Assembly: GCF_002531935.1 (NCBI RefSeq)
Contig: NZ_NWSV01000008.1
Coordinates: 124,001 to 188,000, forward strand
DNA length: 64,000 bases
Origin: Rhizobium chutanense
Lineage (GTDB): Bacteria > Pseudomonadota > Alphaproteobacteria > Rhizobiales > Rhizobiaceae
Reading direction: 5' to 3'
The notes beneath the pieces are model-generated. The model did not search any database. It was not told the DNA's origin and was given only the letters and a program-made list of their open reading frames with translations. Below, piece by piece: positions 27,952-36,297 of the stretch. How positions within the stretch are numbered: position 1 is the first letter of the stretch; each line of letters begins with the position of its first letter. Made by a program: the position numbers and the translations under genes.

Positions 27952-28406
27952 AAGAACAAGCTATCCGAGTGAAGGAATGAATGCCGCCCCCTCTGTAAGG
28001 GTTGTATCCACTCTCACCAAAAGCTGTAATCACATTGTCGGCATTGGATTTTCTTTTCGCGACCTGTTGCGGCAAAACCAGCCGACGGCGAAGACGAGAA
28101 GCGGCCAACAGCTCCCGTCCGCGCAATGACGCGATCAATCGCGCCGGCGCTCTTGAAATTTAAAAGGGAGTTCAGCGAGAAACGGGGTTTCCAAGAAACC
28201 GACATGCAATACGCAAAGGTGCCGGTTCTACCGCCTCGGAAAAGGCCATCCTGAGAGACCGCCTTGAAGACTGCGCGCCAAAACGCTGCAAGGACGGTCC
28301 GGCAGGGAAGACCGGACCCGTCCCCGTAGCTGATCGGAGGTCACTCGGATCAGAAACTGATTTGAAGTGCCCCCGGCCCGAAAACCGGGGGCATCCACTA
28401 AGTGGA
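27952..28406. other. Long intergenic region with multi-hairpin segment
   Basis: 455 bp between a LysR start and the ropA stop. The part 28,170-28,400 can fold into several stems: GGTTTC/GAAACC near 28,178-28,192; CCTTG (28262-28266) with CAAGG (28289-28293); GGTCCGG (28296-28302) with CCGGACC (28312-28318); CTGATC (28330-28335) with GATCAG (28348-28353); and the ropA terminator. No protein gene is supported. It could be an untranslated RNA on the plus strand or a long ropA 3' region. Confidence 0.4.
28369..28392. terminator. Terminator hairpin of ropA
   Basis: GCCCCCGG (28369-28376) and CCGGGGGC (28385-28392) form a perfect 8-bp GC stem with an 8-nt loop, 15 bp after the ropA stop. No long T-run follows on the minus strand. 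Confidence 0.65.
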
Positions 28407-29429
28407 TTAGAACGAACGCTGCAGACGGAAGTAGCCCGTCGTGGAGTCGTCGCCATCATCCGGATCGAGGTACTGAACCGAAGCCTTGGCGTAGAAGTTG
28501 TCGACGATCTGGTAATCAACCGTCAGACCGACCTTCCAAGCATCGCCGAGACCGTCGAAGTTGTCCGGAACAGCCTTGTCGCCACCGAAGTAGTTGCCGT
28601 AGTACTGAACGGCCGGGGTGATCTTCAGCTTGTCGGTTGCCTTGATAGCGTATTCAGCAGCAACAGCCCATTCAGCCGACGAGTAGTAGGAGTTCGGGCC
28701 GGAAGAGTATACGCCAGCGAGGCCGAGCGTACCGGGACCGATGTCAACCGTACCCATTGCACGGATTGCGCCGTCTTCGTTGTCGAAGTCCCAGCCACCG
28801 GTAACCTGGTAGCTGAACGCACCGGCAGTGCCGCCAACGCCGAAGGCAACACCAACGTTGTTGGCTTCTTCGCCGGTCTTGTAAACGCCGTCTTCCAGTT
28901 CATCGACGCTGAGGCCAGCGTAGAAGGTGCCGCTTTCGTACTGATAACGGAGGGAGTTGTGCAGCGTTACGACCGAACCGATGTCATCGGTTTCGCCGGA
29001 GAGGCCATCGTCCCACCAGCTGTAGAAGAGACCGGCGCGGAAGCCCGCGACGTCGAGGTAAGCGGAGTCGAGGACGGCGTCCTGATCGGTAGCGTTGTCA
29101 GCATTGAACTGCATGACGATAACGCCGGTCAGCGGACCGTACTCGGTGTCGCTCTTGGCCGTGAACTGAACCTGACCGCGGGTCACTGCATCCCAGTCCG
29201 AATCGCCGCCGACGTCTTCGCCAACGTTAACCTGGAAACGGATGTAGCCTTCGATCTTGAGGCAGGTTTCGGTGCCCGGGATGTAGAAGTAGCCGGTGCC
29301 GTAAGCGTCGCAGACGCGAACATATTCAACCGGTTCCGGCTCAGCAGCAACAATAGCGTCAGCTGCAAGAACCGGCGTCGATGCAGCAAATGCTGCTGCT
29401 GATGCAAGCAAAACCATTCTGATGTTCAT
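28407..29429 (-). CDS. ropA: Rhizobial outer-membrane porin RopA
   Basis: 340 residues of the Porin_2 family. Signal peptide MNIRMVLLASAAAFAASTPVLA with cleavage after LAA; mature start ADAIVAAEPEPVEYVRVCDAYGTGYFYIPGTE-type region with two cysteines (a conserved pair in rhizobial porins), then alternating amphipathic strands and the typical C-terminal ending in Phe (RLQRSF). It forms a trimeric general diffusion channel. Codon use is strongly biased to a few C-ending codons (GTC, AAC, GGC), as expected for a very highly expressed gene. The long upstream region suggests complex regulation. Confidence 0.95.
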   Translation of the reverse strand: MNIRMVLLASAAAFAASTPVLAADAIVAAEPEPVEYVRVCDAYGTGYFYIPGTETCLKIEGYIRFQVNVGEDVGGDSDWDAVTRGQVQFTAKSDTEYGPLTGVIVMQFNADNATDQDAVLDSAYLDVAGFRAGLFYSWWDDGLSGETDDIGSVVTLHNSLRYQYESGTFYAGLSVDELEDGVYKTGEEANNVGVAFGVGGTAGAFSYQVTGGWDFDNEDGAIRAMGTVDIGPGTLGLAGVYSSGPNSYYSSAEWAVAAEYAIKATDKLKITPAVQYYGNYFGGDKAVPDNFDGLGDAWKVGLTVDYQIVDNFYAKASVQYLDPDDGDDSTTGYFRLQRSF

Positions 29430-30095
29430 TTACCAATCCATTCCTTTGTCGATCGGGGCTGGCTTCCAATCGGGTAGTCGATTTGAAGCCGGCCCAGTTT
29501 GAACAGCCATCTCGGCGTGCGGATCGATCGAACCGCCAAACCGTCATCCCATACACCGCCTTATCAAGCAATTCTCGATACACGTGAGATGGGCCTACCG
29601 AAGTTACTTTCCCCGTAGGCGTGATTTTTATACAACAATTTCAATTATTTAAACGACAAAAACAGAAAACGGCCCCGCGACGGAAATCTCCCATCGCAAG
29701 CCGCAAACACTATACCCCATTCGTCAATTTCTCCACCGTTCGACCCCCGTCGAACATAATGGTGAAGTGCGCAAACTCTACCGCCGGCTAACCAACACAT
29801 ACAAGGCAGCGGCTTAGAACATGGTGTCCTGAATTCGATACCAATGAGACAAAACGATGACGCATCACTCACTGGTTGTCGATAAGCATAGCCTCACATT
29901 CGTTACCAGGCTATTTATTTTTGAGAGTTTGGCACGATTCGAGCGTTTTTTCGCTATTTCCAGGGCTTTTCTGCAGTGGCAACCACAGTCAGCCTCACCC
30001 TCGCTTCCCAGATCGGGCTCAAATGTGGCCGGATGGCCTCCGGCAGCTCGATCCTCGCGCAATTGTGGCGTGCGACCGCAGGCCGCACGCCGATT
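29430..30095. other. Long AT-rich region upstream of ropA
   Basis: 666 bp, the longest non-coding stretch. Close to ropA is a purine-rich RBS (AAAGGA about 12 nt from the ATG). A dyad GCCTAC (29593-29598) / GTAGGC (29615-29620) is followed on the plus strand by a T-run. The segment 29,630-29,900 is much poorer in GC than the genes. An 8-bp stem GGCGTGCG/CGCACGCC lies near 30,077-30,101, just past the Lrp-type gene and may end it. Short readings in this gap lack RBS and family features. Confidence 0.45.
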
Positions 30096-30590
30096 TCAAT
30101 CCTCGTTGGATTTGGCATTCTCCAGAATCATGTACTCGAGCGGCAGCTGGGTCGAATACTTGATCTGCTCCATTGCAAAGGCGGAAGAAACGTCGCGGAT
30201 CTCGATCTTGGCAATCATCCGCTTGTAGAAAGCGTCATAGGCGGCGATATCGGGAACGACGACTCGCAAGAGATAGTCGACATCCCCGCTCATCCGGTAG
30301 AATTCGACCACTTCGGGGAATTCGGCAACCACCTCGGAAAAGCGTCGCAGCCATTCGATCGAATGTGTGGCGGTGCGAATCGACACGAAGACGGTGACTT
30401 TGGTGTTGACCTTCTCCGGATCAAGGATGGCGACTCGCCGCTTGATGACGCCGTCTTCCTCCATCTTCTGGATGCGCCGCCAGCAAGGCGTCGTCGAAAG
30501 CCCGACTTTCTTGGCGAGATCGGCCACGGCGAGGGTCGAATCTTCTTGCAGCAGACGCAGTATTTTGCGGTCGAGGCGGTCCATGCGCAC
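30096..30590 (-). CDS. Lrp/AsnC-family transcriptional regulator
   Basis: 164 residues from a GTG at 30590 (AAGGA 5 nt upstream; an ATG two codons in, at 30584, is an alternative). N-terminal HTH (DRLDRKILRLLQEDSTLAVADLAKKVGLSTTPCWRRIQ split across residues 3-42) and C-terminal ligand-binding RAM domain (FPEVVEFYRMSGDVDYLLRVVVPD). The STTPCWRRIQKME recognition helix is typical of Lrp proteins controlling amino acid catabolism. The target is not evident: neither neighbour is an amino acid gene. The upstream gene in the same direction is a uracil-DNA glycosylase family member. Confidence 0.92.
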   Translation of the reverse strand: MRMDRLDRKILRLLQEDSTLAVADLAKKVGLSTTPCWRRIQKMEEDGVIKRRVAILDPEKVNTKVTVFVSIRTATHSIEWLRRFSEVVAEFPEVVEFYRMSGDVDYLLRVVVPDIAAYDAFYKRMIAKIEIRDVSSAFAMEQIKYSTQLPLEYMILENAKSNED

Positions 30591-30654
30591 AACAGTCCTT
30601 TCGAATTATTTTTCTTTGTATAGCGCGATTCCGCGCAACGAAAAGAATTTTGTT

Positions 30655-31287
30655 TCAGGAAAGCAGGTTTTTCGTCCGTTCTCGCAAGACCGGTAGCAGT
30701 TCGCCCTCGAACCAGGGATTACGGCTCAGCCAGCCGCTGTTGCGCCAGCTCGGATGCGGCAGCGGCAGCACCGCCGGCGACCGGCCGGACAGAAGGCTGT
30801 CGCGCCATGCCCGCACCGTCTCGGTCATATTGGCTTGCTTTTCGTCAGCCATATGCCAGGCCTGCGCATATTGGCCGATGACCAGCACGAGTTCGATCTG
30901 CGGCATCGCCGAAATCACCCTTTGCCGCCAGAATGGCGCACATTCGCGGCGCGGCGGCAGATCCGCGCCCTTGTCGTCATAGCCGGGAAAGCAGAACCCC
31001 ATCGGCACGATGGCGAATCGGTCGCGGTCGTAGAAGCTTGCCCTGTCGACGTCGAGCCAGGACCGCAACCGGTCGCCCGAGGCATCGTCAAACGGCAGGC
31101 CGCTCTCATGCACCCTGAGCCCCGGCGCTTGCCCAGCGATCAGGATGCGCGCCTTCGAGGAGATCACGGCCACCGGCCGCGGCTCGTGCGGCAGCCGATA
31201 TTCAGGACCTTTCGCCGGCATATCCCGACAGATGCGGCAGGACGCGATTTCGCTCCGCAGCATCTCCAGGGTGGCTTCGTCGGTCAT
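30655..31287 (-). CDS. Uracil-DNA glycosylase family protein
   Basis: 210 residues from ATG 31287 (GGGAGTAAAG upstream; the in-frame extension to 31668 is out-of-frame nuclease sequence). UDG-superfamily features: LIAGQAPGLRVHESGLPFDDASGDRLRSWL, divided at residue about 50-80, with the GQAPG water-activating loop, and the C-terminal PLPHPSWRNSGW DNA-intercalation motif. Only two N-terminal cysteines (CRIC) are seen, so a full 4Fe-4S cluster as in UDG family 4 is uncertain. Start lies 4 bp after the stop of the nuclease gene, suggesting a two-gene operon. Confidence 0.85.
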   Translation of the reverse strand: MTDEATLEMLRSEIASCRICRDMPAKGPEYRLPHEPRPVAVISSKARILIAGQAPGLRVHESGLPFDDASGDRLRSWLDVDRASFYDRDRFAIVPMGFCFPGYDDKGADLPPRRECAPFWRQRVISAMPQIELVLVIGQYAQAWHMADEKQANMTETVRAWRDSLLSGRSPAVLPLPHPSWRNSGWLSRNPWFEGELLPVLRERTKNLLS

Positions 31288-31291
31288 GTCT

Positions 31292-31849
31292 TTACTCCCA
31301 CCCGGCGATCTGCCGGATGAAACGCAGGGCGCCGTCGAAGCCGGATTTGTGGCGCGCGTGATCGCGCACATCACGCGGCCGCTCGAAAGCCCCGGCCCAG
31401 AGGCCCGCCTTCGCGGCCCTCGCCTCGGCCTCCTCCTTGCCATAACCGCCATAGGAGATGGCCATGCCCAGGCGCACCATGGCGGCATTGATATCGCCAC
31501 CCGTCCCGCTCCGGCAGACGACAAGCAGCCTTTCGTAGCGGTCGCGCCGGCGGCCCTGGCAAAGCGTTCCCGATGGCAGGACCATGCCCTGCAGCGCCTC
31601 GCGCGCCGCCCGCCCGCAAGCCCAGGCCTTCCCTGCCCTTTCGCAGCTCTGGTGGAGTTCCGGTGCATCTATGCCTTCGAGGCGCAAACGTTCGTCTCCC
31701 AATAGCAAACTGTCGCCGTCGGCAGCATGGAAAGCGCCAGAACGCTCGATTCTCGCTGCGTCGTTGAGCTTGGCGGCCATCAGCGCCAAGAGCGCCAGCA
31801 GGGCAAAAGCAATCACGCCGTCGCGAATCAGGCGCAGGCCCCGTGTCAC
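31292..31849 (-). CDS. Secreted or membrane-anchored thermonuclease-like protein
   Basis: 185 residues from GTG 31849 with AAGGAGG 7 nt upstream. One hydrophobic helix (about 12-28) acts as signal or anchor. The staphylococcal nuclease fold follows: AADGDSLLLGDERLRLEGIDAPELHQ (Ca-binding Asp and first Arg), RDRYERLLVVC (second Arg) and INAAMVRLGMAISYGGY. The region between these is Cys-rich, with CERAGKAWACG. Likely role: extracytoplasmic nucleic acid degradation. It is followed by the UDG gene after 4 bp. Confidence 0.88.
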   Translation of the reverse strand: MTRGLRLIRDGVIAFALLALLALMAAKLNDAARIERSGAFHAADGDSLLLGDERLRLEGIDAPELHQSCERAGKAWACGRAAREALQGMVLPSGTLCQGRRRDRYERLLVVCRSGTGGDINAAMVRLGMAISYGGYGKEEAEARAAKAGLWAGAFERPRDVRDHARHKSGFDGALRFIRQIAGWE

Positions 31850-31949
31850 GCTTTCGCCTCCTTAAAAAACAAATCCTTGGCAAAGATGGCAAACATCTTC
31901 TTAAGAATTGCCGGTTAAGCTCTTATCCACCCTGGGATGAAGTTTCAAC

Positions 31950-33491
31950 GTGCACATGAGTACCGGCGTAAGCACATCGACCGACAAGATTATCGTCGAC
32001 AGGTCGCGCAGCCACCGCAACAAGGCCGTTTCCAAGGCCGTGCGGCAAACGCGCGAACGTCTTCAGTCCGGCCATGCGTCCAATTCCTCCTTCGACCGCG
32101 ACGTGCTCAAGATGTATGTGGCGTCGATGCTGCAGGGCGCGACGATCATGCCGCTCTTCGTCGTCATCATCACCGCCCTCGGCGTCTATTTCACTCAAAA
32201 CACGCAATTGCTTTTCTGGGCGCTGCTGACGCTCACCTGTCATGCCGGTAATATCCTGCTCGCACGGCGCGCACGACGGCAGGAAATCACCTCCGAGAAC
32301 GCCCGCAAATGGCGCCGCTTGCTGCTCGCCGGCCAGTTCCTGCTCGGCTGCTGCTGGGCCATCTTCGCGCTGCAGGGCTGCGATAGCTGCGAGCCGTCGA
32401 GCTTCATCCTCTATAAGGGTGCGACGCTGTTGATCGCACTCTCCGTCACGGCAATGTCGAACTTCATGCTGACGCCTGCCGTGCTCGTCGCCTTCGCGCC
32501 GGCGATTTTGGCACTCGCCGGCAAGAGCGGCCTGTCGCGTGACCTGCTTGAAATCAGCCTGACCGGCGCCTTCACCACCACCGTCGTCTTCTTCAATTAT
32601 ATCAGCGACCGGCTCTTCAAGTCGAACCTCAGAATCCTTTCCTACCAGTCGGAGAAGGACGACCTGATCGCAGAGCTCGAAGTGGCGAAATCGATGTCGG
32701 ACGAGGCTCGCCGCCGCGCCGAGGAGGCAAACCTCGCCAAATCCCGCTTCCTTGCCTCCATGTCGCACGAACTCAGAACCCCGCTCAACGCCATTCTCGG
32801 TTTCTCCGAAGTGATGTCGGCGGAAGTCATGGGGCCGCTCGCCAATCCGACCTACAAGGAATATGCCGGCGATATCCACCGCTCCGGCCAGCATCTGCTT
32901 GATCTCATCAACGAGATCCTCGACCTTTCCCGCATCGAGGCCGGCAAATACGAGCTGAGCGAGGAGGCGATCTCGCTTCTCGATATCACCGAAGATTGCA
33001 TCGGTATGGTCCAGCTGCGCGCCCGCGCCAAGAACATCGCCATTTCGGATCAATTCGAGCGGCAGCTGCCGGCCATCTGGGCAGACGAGAAGTCGATGCG
33101 CCAGGTGGTGCTCAACCTTCTCTCCAACGCCGTCAAGTTCACGCCGCAAGGCGGCGAAATCCACGTCAAGGTCGGCTGGACGGCCGGCGGCGGACAATAC
33201 ATCTCGATCAAGGACAACGGTCCCGGCATTCCGGAAGAAGAGATTCCCGTCGTGCTCTCGGCCTTCGGTCAGGGCTCGATCGCCATCAAGAGCGCCGAAC
33301 AGGGCACCGGCCTCGGCCTGCCGATCGTGCAGGCGATCCTTGCCAAGCATGACGGGCAGTTCCTGTTGAAATCGAAGCTGCGCGAGGGCACCGAGGTCAT
33401 CGCCATCCTGCCGGCCAAGCGCGTGCTCCAGAGCCTGCCGGCGGTCGAAGAAGCTCATCCCGTCTCTCGCAAACGCAAGAGTTTTGCCTGA
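31950..33491 (+). CDS. Membrane histidine kinase of DivJ/PleC/PdhS type
   Basis: 513 residues. About five or six hydrophobic helices lie in residues 55-225 (for example MYVASMLQGATIMPLFVVIIT, split here as positions 55-75), then a coiled coil, the phosphoacceptor region FLASMSHELRTPLNAILGFSE (His about 272) and an ATPase domain with DNGPGIPEEEIP and GTGLGLPIV. The NAILGFSEVM and INEILDLSRIEAGK sequences are shared with the cell-cycle kinases DivJ, PleC and PdhS of alphaproteobacteria. No receiver or PAS domain. A GTG at 31950 is the longest start; the ATG at 31956 is as likely. Confidence 0.85.
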   Translation: MHMSTGVSTSTDKIIVDRSRSHRNKAVSKAVRQTRERLQSGHASNSSFDRDVLKMYVASMLQGATIMPLFVVIITALGVYFTQNTQLLFWALLTLTCHAGNILLARRARRQEITSENARKWRRLLLAGQFLLGCCWAIFALQGCDSCEPSSFILYKGATLLIALSVTAMSNFMLTPAVLVAFAPAILALAGKSGLSRDLLEISLTGAFTTTVVFFNYISDRLFKSNLRILSYQSEKDDLIAELEVAKSMSDEARRRAEEANLAKSRFLASMSHELRTPLNAILGFSEVMSAEVMGPLANPTYKEYAGDIHRSGQHLLDLINEILDLSRIEAGKYELSEEAISLLDITEDCIGMVQLRARAKNIAISDQFERQLPAIWADEKSMRQVVLNLLSNAVKFTPQGGEIHVKVGWTAGGGQYISIKDNGPGIPEEEIPVVLSAFGQGSIAIKSAEQGTGLGLPIVQAILAKHDGQFLLKSKLREGTEVIAILPAKRVLQSLPAVEEAHPVSRKRKSFA

Positions 33492-33525
33492 TTCAGCCGC
33501 GTGATTTCGGCCGATCCAGTCTAAA

Positions 33526-33915
33526 TCAGGCGGGGCTGAAAAACAGGTGCTTGCCGAGGACGAAGCCGAGATAGAGGCAGCAGGCGGCGATCATGCAGGT
33601 CACAGCAAAGGAACCGAGATCCTTGGCATGTTTGCCGACGATCGAAATCTCCGGTGATATCCGGTCGATCACCTCTTCGACGGCGGTATTCATCGCCTCC
33701 ATCGAAAACAGCCCGAGAAACAGCAGCACTGCGACAACGATCTCGCCGGCACTTGCACCAACAAGCGCCAGTGCTGCGATCGATACAACGAAGAAACCAA
33801 GCTCCTGGCGGAACGCCGCCTCTTTCAGCACGCGCAGGAAGCCCGCCCAGGAATAGCTGGCCGCGGCGAAGAAATGCCGAAATCCGGTCTCTTTCGTCAC
33901 CGCAGGCTTGGTCAA
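33526..33915 (-). CDS. dgkA: Diacylglycerol kinase
   Basis: 129 residues, three membrane helices, with the DgkA signature MEAMNTAVEEVIDRIS (catalytic Glu) around residues 72-87 and the N-terminal amphipathic part RHFFAAASYSWAGFLRVLKEAAFRQEL. The enzyme recycles diacylglycerol released by osmoregulated glucan or lipid A modification, at the inner membrane. Length is normal. It lies tail-to-tail with the histidine kinase gene and just downstream of cobT. Confidence 0.93.
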   Translation of the reverse strand: MTKPAVTKETGFRHFFAAASYSWAGFLRVLKEAAFRQELGFFVVSIAALALVGASAGEIVVAVLLFLGLFSMEAMNTAVEEVIDRISPEISIVGKHAKDLGSFAVTCMIAACCLYLGFVLGKHLFFSPA

Positions 33916-34029
33916 GACGCCCTCTCCTCTTGCCGTTGCGTCACAGACCCGGGAAGGCTTGCCGTCTCCCCTTCAATGAGCGAATACGCAAATAGCGAAT
34001 CCCCCTGGGCGGCGCAAGCGAACGCAGGC

Positions 34030-34071
34030 GGATCGGCGGTGCCGACCGCGGGATCGGCGGTGCCGACCGCG
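34030..34071. repeat. Two tandem 21-bp repeats downstream of cobT
   Basis: The 21-bp unit starting GGATCGGCGGTGCC is present twice head-to-tail without a mismatch (34030-34050, 34051-34071), ending 3 bp before the cobT stop codon. Each unit contains a TCGGC/GCCGA stem, so the cobT mRNA would carry two adjacent small hairpins. Confidence 0.8.
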
Positions 34072-34074
34072 GCC

Positions 34075-35091
34075 TCAATGCTTGTTGGTCACACCCGCCT
34101 GGGCGAAGGTCGCCATGCCGGAATGGCAAGCCGCCGCCGCCTTGACGATGCCGGCGGCAAGAGCGGCCCCCGTACCTTCGCCGAGCCGCATGCCGAGCGC
34201 CAGAAGCGGCGTCTTGCCGAGCATCTCGATCGCGCGCAGATGTCCGGGCTCGCCGGAAACATGTCCGATCAGGCAATGGTCGAGCGCGGATGGATTGGCG
34301 GCTTTCAGGATTGCCGCAGCGGCCGTCGCGACATAACCGTCGATCAGCACCGGAATGCGCTCCATGCGGGCGGCAAGGATGGCGCCGGCCATGGCCGCGA
34401 TCTCGCGGCCTCCGAGCCGGCGCATGATCTCCAGGGGATCGTCGAGATGATCGCTGTGCAGCGCCACCGCCTTTTCCACCGCCGCGATCTTGCGCTCCAG
34501 CATCTCGCCTGCCGAACCGGTGCCGGGTCCAACCCAGTCGCGCGCAGAACCGCCGTAGAGCGCATAGTTGATCGCCGCGGCAATCGTCGTGTTGCCGATG
34601 CCCATTTCACCGATGCAGAGCAGGTCGGTGCCGCCGGCGATCGCCTCCATGCCGAAGGCCATGGTGGCAGCGCAATCGCGCTCGGAAAGTGCTGCCTCCT
34701 CGGTGATGTCGCCGGTGGGATATTCGAGCGCCAGATCGAAGACTTTCAGCCCGAGATCATAAGCGACGCAGATCTGGTTGATCGCAGCCCCTCCGGCCGC
34801 AAAATTCTCGACCATCTGCTGGGTCACGGCGGGCGGAAAGGGCGTGATACCCTGCCGGGTGACGCCGTGATTGCCGGCAAAGATTGCCACCAGCGGCCGG
34901 TTGACGGCAGGGGCGCGGCCCGTCCAGGCGGCAAGCCAGAAGGCGATTTCCTCCAGCCTTCCAAGCGCACCCGGCGGCTTGGTCAATTGCGCGTCACGTT
35001 CGCGCGCGGTCACCAGCGCGCGGGCATCCGGCCCCGGCAGGTCGCGGAGCAGGGTACGGAAATCGTCGAACGGCAGGCCTGAAACGCTCAT
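34075..35091 (-). CDS. cobT: Nicotinate-nucleotide-dimethylbenzimidazole phosphoribosyltransferase
   Basis: 338 residues from ATG 35091 ([15 protein letters not shown]); upstream in-frame codons look non-coding. Family motifs: [50 protein letters not shown] and the catalytic Glu in [14 protein letters not shown] near the C-terminus. The enzyme activates dimethylbenzimidazole as alpha-ribazole phosphate for the lower ligand of cobalamin. In the Pseudomonas denitrificans naming it is CobU. It is divergent from cobS, the next enzyme using its product after dephosphorylation. Confidence 0.95.
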   Translation of the reverse strand: MSVSGLPFDDFRTLLRDLPGPDARALVTARERDAQLTKPPGALGRLEEIAFWLAAWTGRAPAVNRPLVAIFAGNHGVTRQGITPFPPAVTQQMVENFAAGGAAINQICVAYDLGLKVFDLALEYPTGDITEEAALSERDCAATMAFGMEAIAGGTDLLCIGEMGIGNTTIAAAINYALYGGSARDWVGPGTGSAGEMLERKIAAVEKAVALHSDHLDDPLEIMRRLGGREIAAMAGAILAARMERIPVLIDGYVATAAAAILKAANPSALDHCLIGHVSGEPGHLRAIEMLGKTPLLALGMRLGEGTGAALAAGIVKAAAACHSGMATFAQAGVTNKH

Positions 35092-35237
35092 CTGTGCGGT
35101 TTTCCTATGAATCCGGTATTCTGTCTTTTCCACGCAAACCACTTGTTTGCGTCGAGCAAATCAGCTTCCTTGCGGGTGGCAACTCTCTTAAAGCGGGCGG
35201 ACGAGGCGAACAACTGCAAAAGCGCCGCCGCGACCAT

Positions 35238-35261
35238 AAGCCGAGACCACAAGCCGAGACC
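35238..35261. repeat. Direct repeat in the cobT-cobS divergent region
   Basis: AAGCCGAGACC occurs at 35238-35248 and 35251-35261 (13-bp period), 19 bp before the cobS start. The 189-bp divergent region otherwise shows no cobalamin-riboswitch boxes. The repeat could be a regulatory site or chance. Confidence 0.4.
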
Positions 35262-35280
35262 TCTGGCAGAACGAAGCAGA

Positions 35281-36063
35281 ATGAAGATCAAGGACCATGC
35301 GGTCGATACCGCCCGCGCCGTCGCCTTTCTCAGCCGCATTCCCATGCCGCAGTCGCTGTTCAAAGGCTATGACGGCAGGCTCGGCCCGCTGGTGCGCGCC
35401 TTTCCCTTCGCCGGCATCGTCATCGGTGTCGCGCCCGCCCTCGCCCTGCTGCTGCTTTTGGGGCTCAGCGCCGATCCGCTGATGGCGGCCCTGATCACGC
35501 TTTCCATCCAGGTCCTCGTCACCGGCGCGCTGCATGAGGACGGCCTGGCCGATACGGCCGACGGCATCGGCGGCGGCAAGAGCCGCGAGCAGAGCCTTAT
35601 CATCATGAAGGATAGCCGGATCGGCACCTATGCAGCGATAGCGTTGATCCTCTCCTTCGCGATCCGCGCAGCGGCACTTGCCGCCCTCGCCCGCCACGCC
35701 TCGCCGCTTGCCGCAGCCCTTGCCGTTCCCGCGGTTGCCGCGCTCAGCCGCGGCGCCATCGCCTGGCACTGGCAGCGACTGCCGCCGGCCAAGGCCGAGG
35801 GCGTGGCCCCCTCGACCGGCCGGCCTGACGAGGCGGCGATGCAATTTGCGCTCGCCTCGGCCGGCTTCCTCGCAGCCATTCTGATCTGGCCGGCATTCGG
35901 CCTGCGGCCGCTGGTCGCAAGCCTGCTCGCGACCGGCATCGCAGCCCTTGCCTTCACCGCCTTCATCCGTCGCAAGCTTGACGGCCACACCGGCGACACG
36001 CTGGGCGCGACGCAGCAGATTTGTGAAGTGGCCACCCTTTGCGCCCTTGCCACGGCTCTTTGA
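35281..36063 (+). CDS. cobS: Adenosylcobinamide-GDP ribazoletransferase (cobalamin synthase)
   Basis: 260-residue inner-membrane enzyme from ATG 35281. The CobS signature is seen in [49 protein letters not shown] (Mg-binding Asp residues) and [14 protein letters not shown]; about six hydrophobic helices follow. It joins adenosylcobinamide-GDP with alpha-ribazole in the last step of cobalamin assembly. In P. denitrificans naming it is CobV. It is followed after 18 bp by a DUF1289 gene. Confidence 0.95.
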   Translation: MKIKDHAVDTARAVAFLSRIPMPQSLFKGYDGRLGPLVRAFPFAGIVIGVAPALALLLLLGLSADPLMAALITLSIQVLVTGALHEDGLADTADGIGGGKSREQSLIIMKDSRIGTYAAIALILSFAIRAAALAALARHASPLAAALAVPAVAALSRGAIAWHWQRLPPAKAEGVAPSTGRPDEAAMQFALASAGFLAAILIWPAFGLRPLVASLLATGIAALAFTAFIRRKLDGHTGDTLGATQQICEVATLCALATAL

Positions 36064-36081
36064 AACCCCGATATATCGCTC

Positions 36082-36297
36082 ATGCAAACACCCTGCATTC
36101 ACGTCTGCTCCCTGGTTTCCGCCACCGGATTTTGCGCCGGCTGCGGCCGGACTCTTCAGGAAATCGGCAGCTGGATGAACTACTCCGACACCGAGCGAAG
36201 ACAGATCATGGCGCTGCTGCCGGCAAGGCTTGCAGGCGTCGCCGCAGTGTCGAACCACATGAATACAACTCTCGCCGGCGGGCCGGAGCGGCCTTGA
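36082..36297 (+). CDS. DUF1289 small cysteine-rich protein
   Basis: 71 residues with the DUF1289 signature: TPCIHVCSLVSATGFCAGCGRTLQEIGSW, i.e. four cysteines (CxxxC...CxxC) that probably bind Zn or an Fe-S cluster, followed by a W-x8-R-x7-P region. Function unknown. The family often follows or precedes metabolic genes in alphaproteobacteria. Its stop overlaps the next start by one base (TGATG), so the protease downstream is probably translationally coupled. Confidence 0.88.
   Translation: MQTPCIHVCSLVSATGFCAGCGRTLQEIGSWMNYSDTERRQIMALLPARLAGVAAVSNHMNTTLAGGPERP

Noticed and set aside
28229..28360. Possible cobalamin riboswitch (GGTGCC, GAGAGACCGCC and GTCCCCG blocks)
   Set aside because: The blocks are in the wrong order, key distances do not fit and no cobalamin gene follows.
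29645..29872. 75-codon minus-strand reading frame upstream of ropA
   Set aside because: Lies in AT-rich non-coding DNA with no RBS or family match.
31923..33458. 511-codon minus-strand open frame
   Set aside because: Opposite the histidine kinase with complete H and ATPase motifs; composition typical of an antisense shadow.
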